From assembly GCA_016764915.1 (NCBI GenBank), contig JAESQY010000104.1, forward strand, positions 1-64,000: a stretch of 64,000 nt of DNA, written 5' to 3'. The stretch's first letter is position 1, and the number at the start of each line of letters is the position of its first letter. The notes under the pieces were generated by a model. That model worked only from the letters and a program-made list of their open reading frames with translations, was not told where the DNA came from and made no database searches. The DNA is from Aliivibrio sp. Its GTDB lineage: Bacteria > Pseudomonadota > Gammaproteobacteria > Enterobacterales > Vibrionaceae. Positions 8,197 to 16,195 of the stretch are shown here, in pieces. Position numbers and translations under genes: made by a program.

Positions 8197-9189
8197 ATGA
8201 AAACGAATTTTAAGAAAGTAGTATTAGGAGCAGCGATTGCTTCTGTTGCAGCAGTTTCAATTGGAAGTGCAACAGCGGCAGATTATCCGCCTAAAACCGT
8301 TTCTTTTGTAGCACCATCAGGTGCTGGCGGTGGCTGGGATTTGACTATCCGTACTGTTGCTAAAACACTAAAAGATACTGGCATTGTTAAAATAAATATG
8401 CCAATCACTAACCGTCCAGGTGGCGGTGGTGCAGTAAACTTAGCTTACATGCAAACTAAAAATGGAACTGGCAAGTTAGTTTCAGTTTATTCTCCACCAA
8501 TTCTTCTTACTAACCTAACTGGCTCTAGCAAGTTCAGCTACAAAGACACAACTCCACTTGCTCGTTTAATTACGGACTATGGCGCATTCGTTGTTTCTAA
8601 AGATTCAAAGTATACCTCAATTATTGAAGTAATTGACGCACTTAAGAAAGATCCTAAGAGCGTGAAAATTGGTGGTACTTCTGCTGCTGGTTCAATGGAT
8701 CACATCCAGTTCCTTATGATTGCAAAAGCAGCTGGCGTGACAAACCTAAACAAAATTGACTACATTAGCTTCCAAGATGGCGGCGCTGTTGCTCAAGTTC
8801 TTGGTGGACACATTGACCTTATCTCTACAGGTCTTGGCGATGTGAGTGAGCTAGTTAAATCTGGTCACTTAAGAGCACTTGCGCAAACTGCTGATAAGCG
8901 TGTTGGCGAAGGTGTTGTTGCTGATATCCCAACGGTAAAAGAGTTAGGGATCGATGCAACGTTTGAAAACTGGCGTGGTCTGTTTGGACCTAAAGACATG
9001 CCTAAAGAAGCAGTTACATACTGGACCGCTTCTCTTAAAGAGATGGTTAAAACTCCAGAGTGGACTGCGGCACGTAAACTACACGGTTGGGATGATGCAT
9101 ACCAGACTGGTGAAGAGTTCAACAAATTCCTAGCTAAAACCAACTTGGAATACAAAGAAATCTTAGCAGAGATCTTCTCTAATAAGTAA
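8197..9189 (+). CDS. tctC: Tripartite tricarboxylate transporter, periplasmic binding protein TctC
   Basis: 330 residues with a Sec signal peptide of about 27 residues (MKTNFKK, hydrophobic core, ATA-A cleavage). The mature part opens YPPKTVSFVAPSGAGGGWDLT, the substrate-binding Bug/TctC signature, and has GGTSAAGSMDHIQF. It captures a tricarboxylate-type anion, citrate being the classic ligand, and hands it to TctA/TctB. I choose the second ATG because AAGG lies 7 nt before it and only 1 nt before the first at 8191. The next gene is tctB after a strong hairpin. The downstream citC favours citrate as ligand; usual partner regulators tctDE are absent here. Confidence 0.92.
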   Translation: MKTNFKKVVLGAAIASVAAVSIGSATAADYPPKTVSFVAPSGAGGGWDLTIRTVAKTLKDTGIVKINMPITNRPGGGGAVNLAYMQTKNGTGKLVSVYSPPILLTNLTGSSKFSYKDTTPLARLITDYGAFVVSKDSKYTSIIEVIDALKKDPKSVKIGGTSAAGSMDHIQFLMIAKAAGVTNLNKIDYISFQDGGAVAQVLGGHIDLISTGLGDVSELVKSGHLRALAQTADKRVGEGVVADIPTVKELGIDATFENWRGLFGPKDMPKEAVTYWTASLKEMVKTPEWTAARKLHGWDDAYQTGEEFNKFLAKTNLEYKEILAEIFSNK

Positions 9190-9206
9190 ATAGCTCCACG
9201 TAAAAG

Positions 9207-9240
9207 CTGGTGTCTTCGAACTCTTTTTCGAAGGCACCAG
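9207..9240 (+). terminator. Intercistronic hairpin between tctC and tctB
   Basis: CTGGTGTCTTCGAA (9207-9220) pairs with TTCGAAGGCACCAG (9227-9240), 14 pairs with one G-U, six-base loop, no T-tract. Such hairpins after binding-protein genes usually stabilise the 3' end or attenuate, giving more binding protein than membrane subunits. Confidence 0.7.
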
Positions 9241-9305
9241 TTATCTAAACCGGATAAATTCTAATTATAAAAGTTAGCCTATTTCAACACTTACAAGGAT
9301 AAATT

Positions 9306-9800
9306 ATGGAAAGCAGAGACGTAACCCCCAATTGGGATGCGTTTACGGGTATTTGTAGTATCGCCTTTGGCGTCATCTATGGCACAGCTGCCTATACAAT
9401 GCCCCGCGCAGCCTTTGGCAATCCAATGGACCCAATATACTTTCCGCTAGGAATTGCGGCAATTTCAGTCTTTATTGGACTTTTACTTCTCGTAAAAAGT
9501 AACTTTGGCGCTTCAATACAAGCGTATAAAGATATTACTAATGAGGATGCATCTAGAAAGAACGATCGAAAAAGAATTCTATATACTTGTATAATTTCAG
9601 TTGCTTATGCTCTGCTCTTTGAACACCTTGGATACGTTATTAGCACATTCTTCTTTATGTTCTTGATGCTAACGATTACCAGCGGAAAAAAAGCATGGAA
9701 ACAAAGTACCATAGTAGCGATTTCTTTTTCTGTAGGTATTTTCTTTGTTTTCTCTTCGTTGTTAAGCATTAGCTTACCGCCGTTACCATTTTTTGAATAA
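9306..9800 (+). CDS. tctB: Tripartite tricarboxylate transporter, small membrane subunit TctB
   Basis: 164 residues with four hydrophobic segments (about 15-35, 48-66, 92-110, 115-155), the TctB layout. AMPRAAFGNPMDPIYFPLGIA is the conserved N-terminal loop. It assists TctA in sodium-driven uptake across the inner membrane. AAGGA lies 6 nt before the ATG. It sits between tctC and tctA, 12 nt from tctA. Confidence 0.9.
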   Translation: MESRDVTPNWDAFTGICSIAFGVIYGTAAYTMPRAAFGNPMDPIYFPLGIAAISVFIGLLLLVKSNFGASIQAYKDITNEDASRKNDRKRILYTCIISVAYALLFEHLGYVISTFFFMFLMLTITSGKKAWKQSTIVAISFSVGIFFVFSSLLSISLPPLPFFE

Positions 9801-9812
9801 GAGTTATTAATT

Positions 9813-11315
9813 ATGGATGTATTAAATAGTTTAATGACAGGATTTGGTGTTGCATTACAGCCTTATCATCTGTTTCTTATTACAGCGGGCGGTATCTTAG
9901 GTACTATTGTTGGTATGTTACCTGGCTTAGGGCCTGCAACGGGTGTTGCGGTTCTACTTCCAATGACATTTGCAATGGGCCCTACAGCTGCTCTAATTAC
10001 TATGACCGGTGTGTACATTGGTGCTATGTTTGGTGGTTCAAGAAGTTCTATTCTTATCAACACTCCTGGAGATGGCGCTGCATTAGCCGCTACCTTCGAT
10101 GGTTATCCCATGGCAATGCAGGGGCGCGCAGAATCTGCTCTAGCCATTTCAGCAATCGCATCACTTATTGGTGGTACTATCGCTGCGATCTTGATGACGC
10201 TTCTTGCTGAACCTGTTGCTAACTTCGCACTTAAATTTGGCCCAGCTGAATATTTCTTATTGATGGTTGCTGCATTGTCTATGACAGCGTCAATGTCTAA
10301 GAATAATATGCTTAAAGGCTTCCTATCTATGGTGATAGGTCTTGCAATTGCAACCATCGGTATTGATGCACAATCAGGTGTTGAGCGCTTTACGTTTGGT
10401 AGCCTTGAGCTGCAAACAGGTGTTGATTTCCTTGTTGTTATCATCGGTATTTACGCAATGGGTGAAGTATTTAAAAGCTTCCGCTCGCTTAGTGAAGGTA
10501 CGAAAAAAGCTCAAACTAAATTTAAACGTATTTGGATTGAAGGTGATGATTGGAAACGCTCTAAGTGGCCAATCTTACGTAGTGCTCCTTTAGGTTTCAT
10601 CATTGGTGCCCTTCCTGGTGCTGGTGGAACTATGGCTTCACTAATGGCCTATAACAATGAGAAGAACCTATCGAAAAACCCTGACGAGTTTGGTCATGGT
10701 GCGATTGAAGGTCTTGCTGCTCCGGAATCTGCTAACAACGCAGCTTCAATCGGTGCGATGATCCCAATGTTAGCGCTAGGTGTACCGGGTTCTGGTACGA
10801 CTGCGGTAATGATGGGTGCTCTACTTATGTTAGGTATTCAGCCTGGACCTATGTTGTTCACACAACACCCAGAAACGGCTTGGGGCCTAATCGCAAGTAT
10901 GTTTATTGCTAACATTATCCTTGCAATTGTGAACATTCCTTTAGCGGGTGTGTTGGTACGAGTACTGGCTATTCCACCTAAAGTGTTATACCCAATTGTA
11001 CTCGGTCTAGCGTTTATCGGTTGTTATGCGATTGGTAGTTCAGTTATCGACTTCTACATTCTAACCATCTTAGGTGTGGCTGGTGTGGTAATGAAACGTA
11101 CTAACATTCCAACAGCGCCAATGATTCTTGCGGTTATTGTCGGTGGAACGATGGAACAATCATTCCGTCAAGCCTTCAAAATCTCGAATCAAGATTTTGC
11201 GATTTTCTCAAGCTCTACCGTTGCACAAGTGCTTATTGCTATTACGCTTCTTTCTATTGTACTTCCAATCATTGGAAGTCTTAGAAAAAGTAAGCAAGCT
11301 GCTAAAACTGCTTAA
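9813..11315 (+). CDS. tctA: Tripartite tricarboxylate transporter, large membrane subunit TctA
   Basis: 500 residues, the usual TctA length, with about twelve membrane helices. The family signatures are GTIVGMLPGLGPATGVAVLLP, MFGGSRSSILINTPGD near residue 75 and the repeated motif GFIIGALPGAGGTMASLMAY near 255, plus ALGVPGSGTTAVMMGALL. It is the transport channel that takes substrate from TctC. It closes the operon; a perfect terminator follows 11 nt after the stop codon. Confidence 0.94.
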   Translation: MDVLNSLMTGFGVALQPYHLFLITAGGILGTIVGMLPGLGPATGVAVLLPMTFAMGPTAALITMTGVYIGAMFGGSRSSILINTPGDGAALAATFDGYPMAMQGRAESALAISAIASLIGGTIAAILMTLLAEPVANFALKFGPAEYFLLMVAALSMTASMSKNNMLKGFLSMVIGLAIATIGIDAQSGVERFTFGSLELQTGVDFLVVIIGIYAMGEVFKSFRSLSEGTKKAQTKFKRIWIEGDDWKRSKWPILRSAPLGFIIGALPGAGGTMASLMAYNNEKNLSKNPDEFGHGAIEGLAAPESANNAASIGAMIPMLALGVPGSGTTAVMMGALLMLGIQPGPMLFTQHPETAWGLIASMFIANIILAIVNIPLAGVLVRVLAIPPKVLYPIVLGLAFIGCYAIGSSVIDFYILTILGVAGVVMKRTNIPTAPMILAVIVGGTMEQSFRQAFKISNQDFAIFSSSTVAQVLIAITLLSIVLPIIGSLRKSKQAAKTA

Positions 11316-11326
11316 TTAGTAACATA

Positions 11327-11361
11327 GGAATACACCTCAATTGAGGTGTATTCCTTTTTTT
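11327..11361 (+). terminator. Rho-independent terminator of tctCBA
   Basis: GGAATACACCTCAA (11327-11340) pairs perfectly with TTGAGGTGTATTCC (11341-11354), followed by seven T residues. The 28-base palindrome has no unpaired spacer, so the tip bases form the loop. Confidence 0.95.
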
Positions 11362-11385
11362 ATATCTACAATGTGAGATGTTAAC

Positions 11386-12438
11386 GTGTATAACACATAC
11401 CAATTCGAACATATTGATGTAAAAAGAAGCAATAAGATGTGCGCATTAAAGCGCTTTCTTAGTGTAATGAACTTAGATATTGATGTGGATGTTGAAAGTT
11501 TTGTTGTTGTATTAGACCAAGGAGAGATTATAGGCTGCGGGGGCATCGCAGGTAATACATTTAAATCAATCGCCATCGATGAACAATATCAAGGGCAAGG
11601 CGTTTCAGCTATGTTACTTACTGAGCTGGTTACTTACGCTTATGAACTCGGTCGATACAACCTCTTTATTTACACCACTCCCAATAATTACGAGCTGTTC
11701 CATCACGCAGGATTTCACCAAATTGCGGAAGTTCCTGATCGTGTCGTTTTGCTTGAAAATAGTCAGAATAGACTCAAAGATCATTGTCATCAGCTAAGCA
11801 GATTAAGAAAGCCAGGCAGTATGATTGGCAGTATTGTTATGAACGCCAATCCTTTTACTCTGGGTCATCGCTACTTGATTGAGTGCGCTGCAAAACAGTC
11901 CGATTGGTTGCATCTGTTTGTGGTTCAAGAAGAGCAAGCGCTATTTACTTATCAAGACCGTTTTAACATGATGTCGGCAGGTATCTCAGATATTCCGAAT
12001 GTGACCATCCATCATGGTTCAGACTACATCATTTCAAGAGCCACTTTTCCAAGCTACTTTATTAAAGACAAAGGAATTATAAACTATTGCCATACTGCGA
12101 TTGATTTGCAACTGTTTAGAAATCATATCGCGCCTGCATTAGGTATTACTCATCGATTTGTAGGCACAGAATTTATCTGTGTTGTGACTCGAAACTATAA
12201 TCAACAGATGGATAAATTGCTGGCAGTAGCATCAACACAATACCCCCCGATAACCTTAAAGGTTATTCAGCGTAAAGAGATCAATCAACAGCCTATTTCG
12301 GCCTCATTAGTTCGTAAACTTCTTGAATTGGACCGTTGGGATGACATTGCTGAATTGGTTCCGACAACAACCCTTGACTATCTTCATAAGCTAGAGGCTA
12401 CTGGTCGAGATTTAAAACGTATAAAAAAGGGTGAGTAA
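11386..12438 (+). CDS. citC: [Citrate (pro-3S)-lyase] ligase
   Basis: 350 residues, collinear with E. coli CitC. An N-terminal acetyltransferase-like domain (GCGGIAGNTFKSIAI, QGQGVSAMLLTELV) is followed by a nucleotidyltransferase domain with GSIVMNANPFTLGHRYLIE (HxGH-type), SRATFPSYFIK and QPISASLVRKLL. The enzyme acetylates the thiol prosthetic group of citrate lyase using ATP and acetate. It starts with GTG, preceded by GAG 8 nt upstream; the homologue's length supports this. It stands behind the tct terminator and has no citDEFXG partners in the window, which is unusual because cit genes normally cluster. Confidence 0.9.
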   Translation: MYNTYQFEHIDVKRSNKMCALKRFLSVMNLDIDVDVESFVVVLDQGEIIGCGGIAGNTFKSIAIDEQYQGQGVSAMLLTELVTYAYELGRYNLFIYTTPNNYELFHHAGFHQIAEVPDRVVLLENSQNRLKDHCHQLSRLRKPGSMIGSIVMNANPFTLGHRYLIECAAKQSDWLHLFVVQEEQALFTYQDRFNMMSAGISDIPNVTIHHGSDYIISRATFPSYFIKDKGIINYCHTAIDLQLFRNHIAPALGITHRFVGTEFICVVTRNYNQQMDKLLAVASTQYPPITLKVIQRKEINQQPISASLVRKLLELDRWDDIAELVPTTTLDYLHKLEATGRDLKRIKKGE

Positions 12439-12628
12439 GCGTTTTCAAATGATCTAAAGAACGAACAATTCCAATTGACGTATAGATACTTCATCGTTAA
12501 AAACATACAGTAAATGAGACTGTGGGGCACTTCTCGATACAATCCCGATTCTGGCTCGTTACCATACCAAGCAAAACCATCTGGGTGATGGATTTCCGTG
12601 CACTCATGCTCTGTTCGATTAAAGGGTA

Positions 12629-13540
12629 TTAAGAGGCGCTATTTAACCACTGTGCGTGCAGTTTATCACTATCGCCTAAATACTCTAATAACCAAGAGAT
12701 TGCAGGGTTTTCGTTATTTTTATGCCATGCAAGACAACAAGAGCTGTCTTGATAGGGTGTTAATAGTGTTTTTTCAATTAAAGTCCCTGCAGCGATTAAT
12801 GGTGCTGAACGATGAGACGGCATCAAACCTACTCCAAGCCCTGCGATAAAGCACTGCTCAGCGCTGTGCCAATTAGGTACAACAAGACGTCGTTGGTTAT
12901 CCAGCAGCCATGTAACACGTTTTGGAAGCGTTCTTGAGCTATCTTCAAGACAGATACAAGGGTATTGAATGAGTTCTTCTTCTGTAAGTGGTTTATCAAC
13001 AGAGGCTAAAGGGTGGTTGGCACTCACAACAAAGTCCCAAGAGAGCGAACCCATTGCTCGATATGAGATGTTACCCCCAATAGGAATCGCAGCAGTGGCC
13101 CCGATCGCAATATCGGCGCGATTATCTGCTAGAGCATCCCACACACCGTTAAATACCTCCATGGTCAACAGCAGCTCGACTTCAGGAAATTGAGCGTAAA
13201 AATCATGGACAAGCTGATTAACACTCGCTTCACGAACTACATTATCCAGTGCAATAGAGACACTGCTTTGCCAGCCATTAGCGACACGCTGAGTTTGAAA
13301 TTTTATTTCGGTCATCTGTTTTAATATTAACCGGGACTGTTCAACGAAATAGGTTCCGGCAGAGGTGAGTTCTACTTTTCGATGTAAGCGTTTAAACAGA
13401 GTGACCGCCAATTTCCGTTCGATGGATTTCACTGAATAACTAATGGCACTTGGAACTCGGTTTAATTCATTAGCGGCTGCCGCAAAACTTCCTAAGCGGG
13501 CAACTGTATCGATAATAAGCAGTTCTTGATGGGAAAACAT
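12629..13540 (-). CDS. punR: LysR-family activator of purine nucleoside uptake
   Basis: 303 residues, strongly collinear with E. coli PunR (YdhB): SFAAAANELNRVPSAISYSVKSIE, QRVANGWQ, EVFNGVWDALADNRADIAIGATAAIP, SRTLPKRVTWLLDNQ and a C-terminal WLLEYLGDSDKL. PunR activates punC on purine nucleosides. The gene is divergent from the punC orthologue, as in E. coli. I use the ATG at 13540; a TTG at 13549 would add three residues. Neither has a clear Shine-Dalgarno. Confidence 0.92.
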   Translation of the reverse strand: MFSHQELLIIDTVARLGSFAAAANELNRVPSAISYSVKSIERKLAVTLFKRLHRKVELTSAGTYFVEQSRLILKQMTEIKFQTQRVANGWQSSVSIALDNVVREASVNQLVHDFYAQFPEVELLLTMEVFNGVWDALADNRADIAIGATAAIPIGGNISYRAMGSLSWDFVVSANHPLASVDKPLTEEELIQYPCICLEDSSRTLPKRVTWLLDNQRRLVVPNWHSAEQCFIAGLGVGLMPSHRSAPLIAAGTLIEKTLLTPYQDSSCCLAWHKNNENPAISWLLEYLGDSDKLHAQWLNSAS

Positions 13541-13638
13541 ACGCGTCAAATATTTTGATGTTAATAGCGAAAATATACCGTTTCACAGGCGAGGTTTGCA
13601 AGCATAAACTGGCGAAAATTTTATAACAGAGTCGAAAA
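13541..13638. promoter_or_regulatory. punR-punC divergent promoter region
   Basis: These 98 bases separate the divergent starts and must carry both promoters and the LysR-type operator. I could not pick a convincing T-N11-A box by eye. Confidence 0.4.
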
Positions 13639-14865
13639 ATGAAAAATAAAAACAGTGCTATTCCTTATATATGGTTAGCGGGTTTAAGTATGTTGGGGTT
13701 TATGGCAACCGATATGTATCTACCAGCCTTTGAGGTAATCCGACAAGAGCTTGAAACCAGCGAGCAGATGATTGGTTGGACCTTAACGCTTTTTTTATTG
13801 GGAATGGCGGGAGGTCAACTGCTTTATGGGCCACTAATAAATAAGTTTGGTATGAAAAAAACCTTATGCTCAGGTTTGGTTGTTTTTAGCATTGGCAGTG
13901 CGATATGTGGGTTATCAAGCAGCGTTGAAGTGCTGCTAACAGGTCGGTTTTTACAGGCTTTAGGGGCTTGTGGTGCGACTGTTATTTGGCAGTCGTATGT
14001 CATTGATAATTATGAAGCCAGAACATCACAACGTATTTTTGCTTCTATTATGCCCCTAGTGGCTCTCTCTCCAGCGTTAGCACCACTGTTAGGTGCGGCA
14101 CTAGAGCGTCATTTTGGCTGGCAAACTATTTTTTATACTTTAATTTTGATTGGTATTGCTTTAATTGCACGAAGTTCCGTGATGGACTTTTCACCAAAGT
14201 ATGAGAAATTGAAACTAGATAGTCAGGCCGTTAACTTTCCTCTGGGTATTATCAAACAATACCGTGAAATATTAGCATCAAAAATATTCACAGGTAATAT
14301 GATTATTTACGCATCTTGTTCAGCCGCTTTTTTTGCTTGGCTGACCGGATCCCCTTTCATTATGCATAACATGGGGTATTCAGGTGCGGATATTGGATTG
14401 AGTTATGTTCCCCAAACCATTGCTTTTATAATCGGAGGGTATGGTTGTCGCGTTCTGTTGAATCGACACGCTCCTGGGAAGATTTTACCTTGGTTATTGA
14501 AGCTATTTATTTTTAGTGTATTCACCCTATTTTTAATCGCGATACGTATCGAGCAAACAAGCATCATACCGCTGTTGATTCCAATGTGTTTTATGGCTGC
14601 AGCGAACGGTGCGATCTATCCATTAGTGGCAAACAGTGCCTTGGCTGAATTTAAGAGTAATAGTGCATCAGCGTCAGGCCTAATGAACTTTTTGCAGATG
14701 ATGTTTTGTGTGATTTCTAGCGGCTTGGTCTCAGTGTCAAGTGGCTATGGATCAGTGGCAATGACTGGAGTAATGGCGGCTCAAGGTCTACTGGTATTAA
14801 TGGGTTATGTTCTAATTATAACTGAGCGAAGATCCCAAACCGTGATACCCGCTATTGAGTATTAA
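13639..14865 (+). CDS. punC: Purine nucleoside MFS transporter (Bcr/CflA family)
   Basis: 408 residues with twelve membrane helices. It follows E. coli PunC (YdhC) throughout: WLAGLSMLGFMATDMYLPAF, LLYGPLINKFGMKK, ALGACGATVIWQSYV, MPLVALSPALAPLLGAALE, FFAWLTGSPFIMHNMGYS and SYVPQTIAFIIGGYGCR. PunC imports adenosine and related purine nucleosides; the family was once annotated as drug efflux. It is divergent from punR. A terminator follows. Confidence 0.92.
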   Translation: MKNKNSAIPYIWLAGLSMLGFMATDMYLPAFEVIRQELETSEQMIGWTLTLFLLGMAGGQLLYGPLINKFGMKKTLCSGLVVFSIGSAICGLSSSVEVLLTGRFLQALGACGATVIWQSYVIDNYEARTSQRIFASIMPLVALSPALAPLLGAALERHFGWQTIFYTLILIGIALIARSSVMDFSPKYEKLKLDSQAVNFPLGIIKQYREILASKIFTGNMIIYASCSAAFFAWLTGSPFIMHNMGYSGADIGLSYVPQTIAFIIGGYGCRVLLNRHAPGKILPWLLKLFIFSVFTLFLIAIRIEQTSIIPLLIPMCFMAAANGAIYPLVANSALAEFKSNSASASGLMNFLQMMFCVISSGLVSVSSGYGSVAMTGVMAAQGLLVLMGYVLIITERRSQTVIPAIEY

Positions 14866-14891
14866 ATAAGTAAGGAACTATTTTATAGACT

Positions 14892-14916
14892 GGCGCTCAT
14901 AATGGGCGCTTTTTTA
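14892..14916 (+). terminator. Rho-independent terminator of punC
   Basis: GGCGCTC (14892-14898) pairs with GGGCGCT (14904-14910), with G-U pairs, and is followed by TTTTT. Confidence 0.8.
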
Positions 14917-14975
14917 TTGACGTATTAAACGGATCTCATATACGGTATGGCAGTCTTATAAACTTTGGGTAGCGT

Positions 14976-15233
14976 ATGAAACCGTCTCTTTTATTGACAA
15001 TAGTTTCAGTATTAGCGTTTGTCATTATCTCTTTATTATCAATAGTATTTAATTTTTGGCTGTATGCATTAATTATCTTAATAGTCTCTGTGCTGTTGTA
15101 TCTTTATTTCGCATTTGGATCTTCTGCTGATTTAATGGTTAAGAGGGATAAATGCCAAAGATGCAATAAAGAACTCAAAAGAAGTGTGTTATTAAATCGT
15201 GTATATTGTAAGCAGTGTGAAAATAAAAATTAG
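14976..15233 (+). CDS. Small membrane protein with C-terminal zinc ribbon
   Basis: 85 residues. Two hydrophobic helices span about residues 5-50; the tail has CQRCNKELKRSVLLNRVYCKQC, two CxxC pairs 15 residues apart that should hold a zinc ion on the cytoplasmic side. GGGTAG lies just upstream of the ATG. I do not recognise a named family. It precedes the yjbR-like gene by 30 nt on the same strand and may share its transcript. Confidence 0.6.
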   Translation: MKPSLLLTIVSVLAFVIISLLSIVFNFWLYALIILIVSVLLYLYFAFGSSADLMVKRDKCQRCNKELKRSVLLNRVYCKQCENKN

Positions 15234-15263
15234 AGAGTCGCAATCTCTATCCAAGGTGGGAAT

Positions 15264-15638
15264 ATGGATCGCTTACAACTTGAACAATATCTACAGCAAT
15301 TAACGGGTGCAGAGGGCAGTTTTCCTTTTGGTCCTGATGCTCTTGTCTTTAAAGTGATGGGAAAAATGTTCGCTTTAGTTGGCGAGTCAAAAAGGCCAGA
15401 AGATGAACGGAGAGTGACCGTCTCTTTAAAATGCGATCCAGTGGATGCTCAAATGTTAGTGAGCCAGTTTGATGCGGTGATCCCAGGTTACCACTTAAAT
15501 AAAAAGCATTGGATAACCCTTTCACTCCATCAAGATGTAGAAGAGAGTATGACCAAGGAGTTGATTGATGCCTCATATCAGTTGGTCGCGTCTAAGCTGA
15601 CAAAGGCACAACGGTTACAGCTACACGAGTTAATTTAG
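15264..15638 (+). CDS. MmcQ/YjbR-family protein
   Basis: 124 residues with the YjbR (DUF419) pattern: FPFGPDALVFKVMGKMFAL, VSLKCDPVDAQMLVSQF, IPGYHLNKKHWITLSL and a terminal LIDASYQLVASKL. The fold is CyaY/frataxin-like; DNA binding is suggested for the family but its function is unknown. AAGGTGGG precedes the ATG. The 3' end overlaps the convergent IalB-like gene by 9 nt. Confidence 0.88.
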   Translation: MDRLQLEQYLQQLTGAEGSFPFGPDALVFKVMGKMFALVGESKRPEDERRVTVSLKCDPVDAQMLVSQFDAVIPGYHLNKKHWITLSLHQDVEESMTKELIDASYQLVASKLTKAQRLQLHELI

Positions 15639-16127
15639 GCCGCTTTTAAGTTGCTGAAAAGCATCGGGAAACCCTTGTAATGAAAAAGGCAGGGAGACTT
15701 GCTTCTGACTATTTTTATTAATATAGAAAATACCAATAATTCTGCCATTTTCCATCTCTGAAAGAAGCTTTTTATCTGCTAAAATATTTATTTCACAATG
15801 TGTTTTATTGCACTTTTCAATGGCAACTCGAATATCCTTATTATTATCAATTTTAATACCTAGCCCTTGCTTTTGAGCGGCGAGTGCACTGACTCTCACG
15901 GTGAGAAGTGTTTGCTGTTTAGGTAGGTTTAATAGACTCAGCCCTCCTGCAATACTCGCTTGTTCCCCTTTTTTTACCATCAATATTTGACTGATAAAGC
16001 ATGGTTTTTTAGTGCAATCATAACTCCAAGAACCATAACTGGCAGGTTGAACTTGTGCTGGAGAGGCCGCCTGCAAACTTGGAAGAGTAACAAGTAGGAA
16101 AATGAAGGTTAAGAGCAGGTTTTTCAT
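15630..16127 (-). CDS. Invasion-associated locus B (IalB)-like secreted protein
   Basis: 165 residues with a signal peptide (MKNLLLTFIFLLVTLPSLQAA). The mature part has the IalB pattern: WSYDCTKKPCFISQ near residue 35 and VAIEKCNKTHCEI near residue 103, giving two cysteine pairs expected to form disulfides in the periplasm. IalB proteins were named from Bartonella invasion, but most are periplasmic proteins of unknown function. It lies downstream of the nidogen-domain gene on the same strand but beyond a terminator-like hairpin. Confidence 0.8.
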   Translation of the reverse strand: MKNLLLTFIFLLVTLPSLQAASPAQVQPASYGSWSYDCTKKPCFISQILMVKKGEQASIAGGLSLLNLPKQQTLLTVRVSALAAQKQGLGIKIDNNKDIRVAIEKCNKTHCEINILADKKLLSEMENGRIIGIFYINKNSQKQVSLPFSLQGFPDAFQQLKSGLN

Positions 16128-16147
16128 TATTTTCTAAATCCTTTTAA

Positions 16148-16176
16148 TAGAAGAGAGAGCCTGACTCTCTCTTCTA
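16148..16176 (-). terminator. Terminator-like hairpin after the nidogen-domain gene
   Basis: TAGAAGAGAGAG (16148-16159) pairs perfectly with CTCTCTCTTCTA (16165-16176), loop CCTGA. Reading on the minus strand it follows the stop codon of the nidogen-domain gene by about 20 nt; the T-tract is poor. Confidence 0.65.
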
Positions 16177-16195
16177 TAAACTACATGACTTACAT

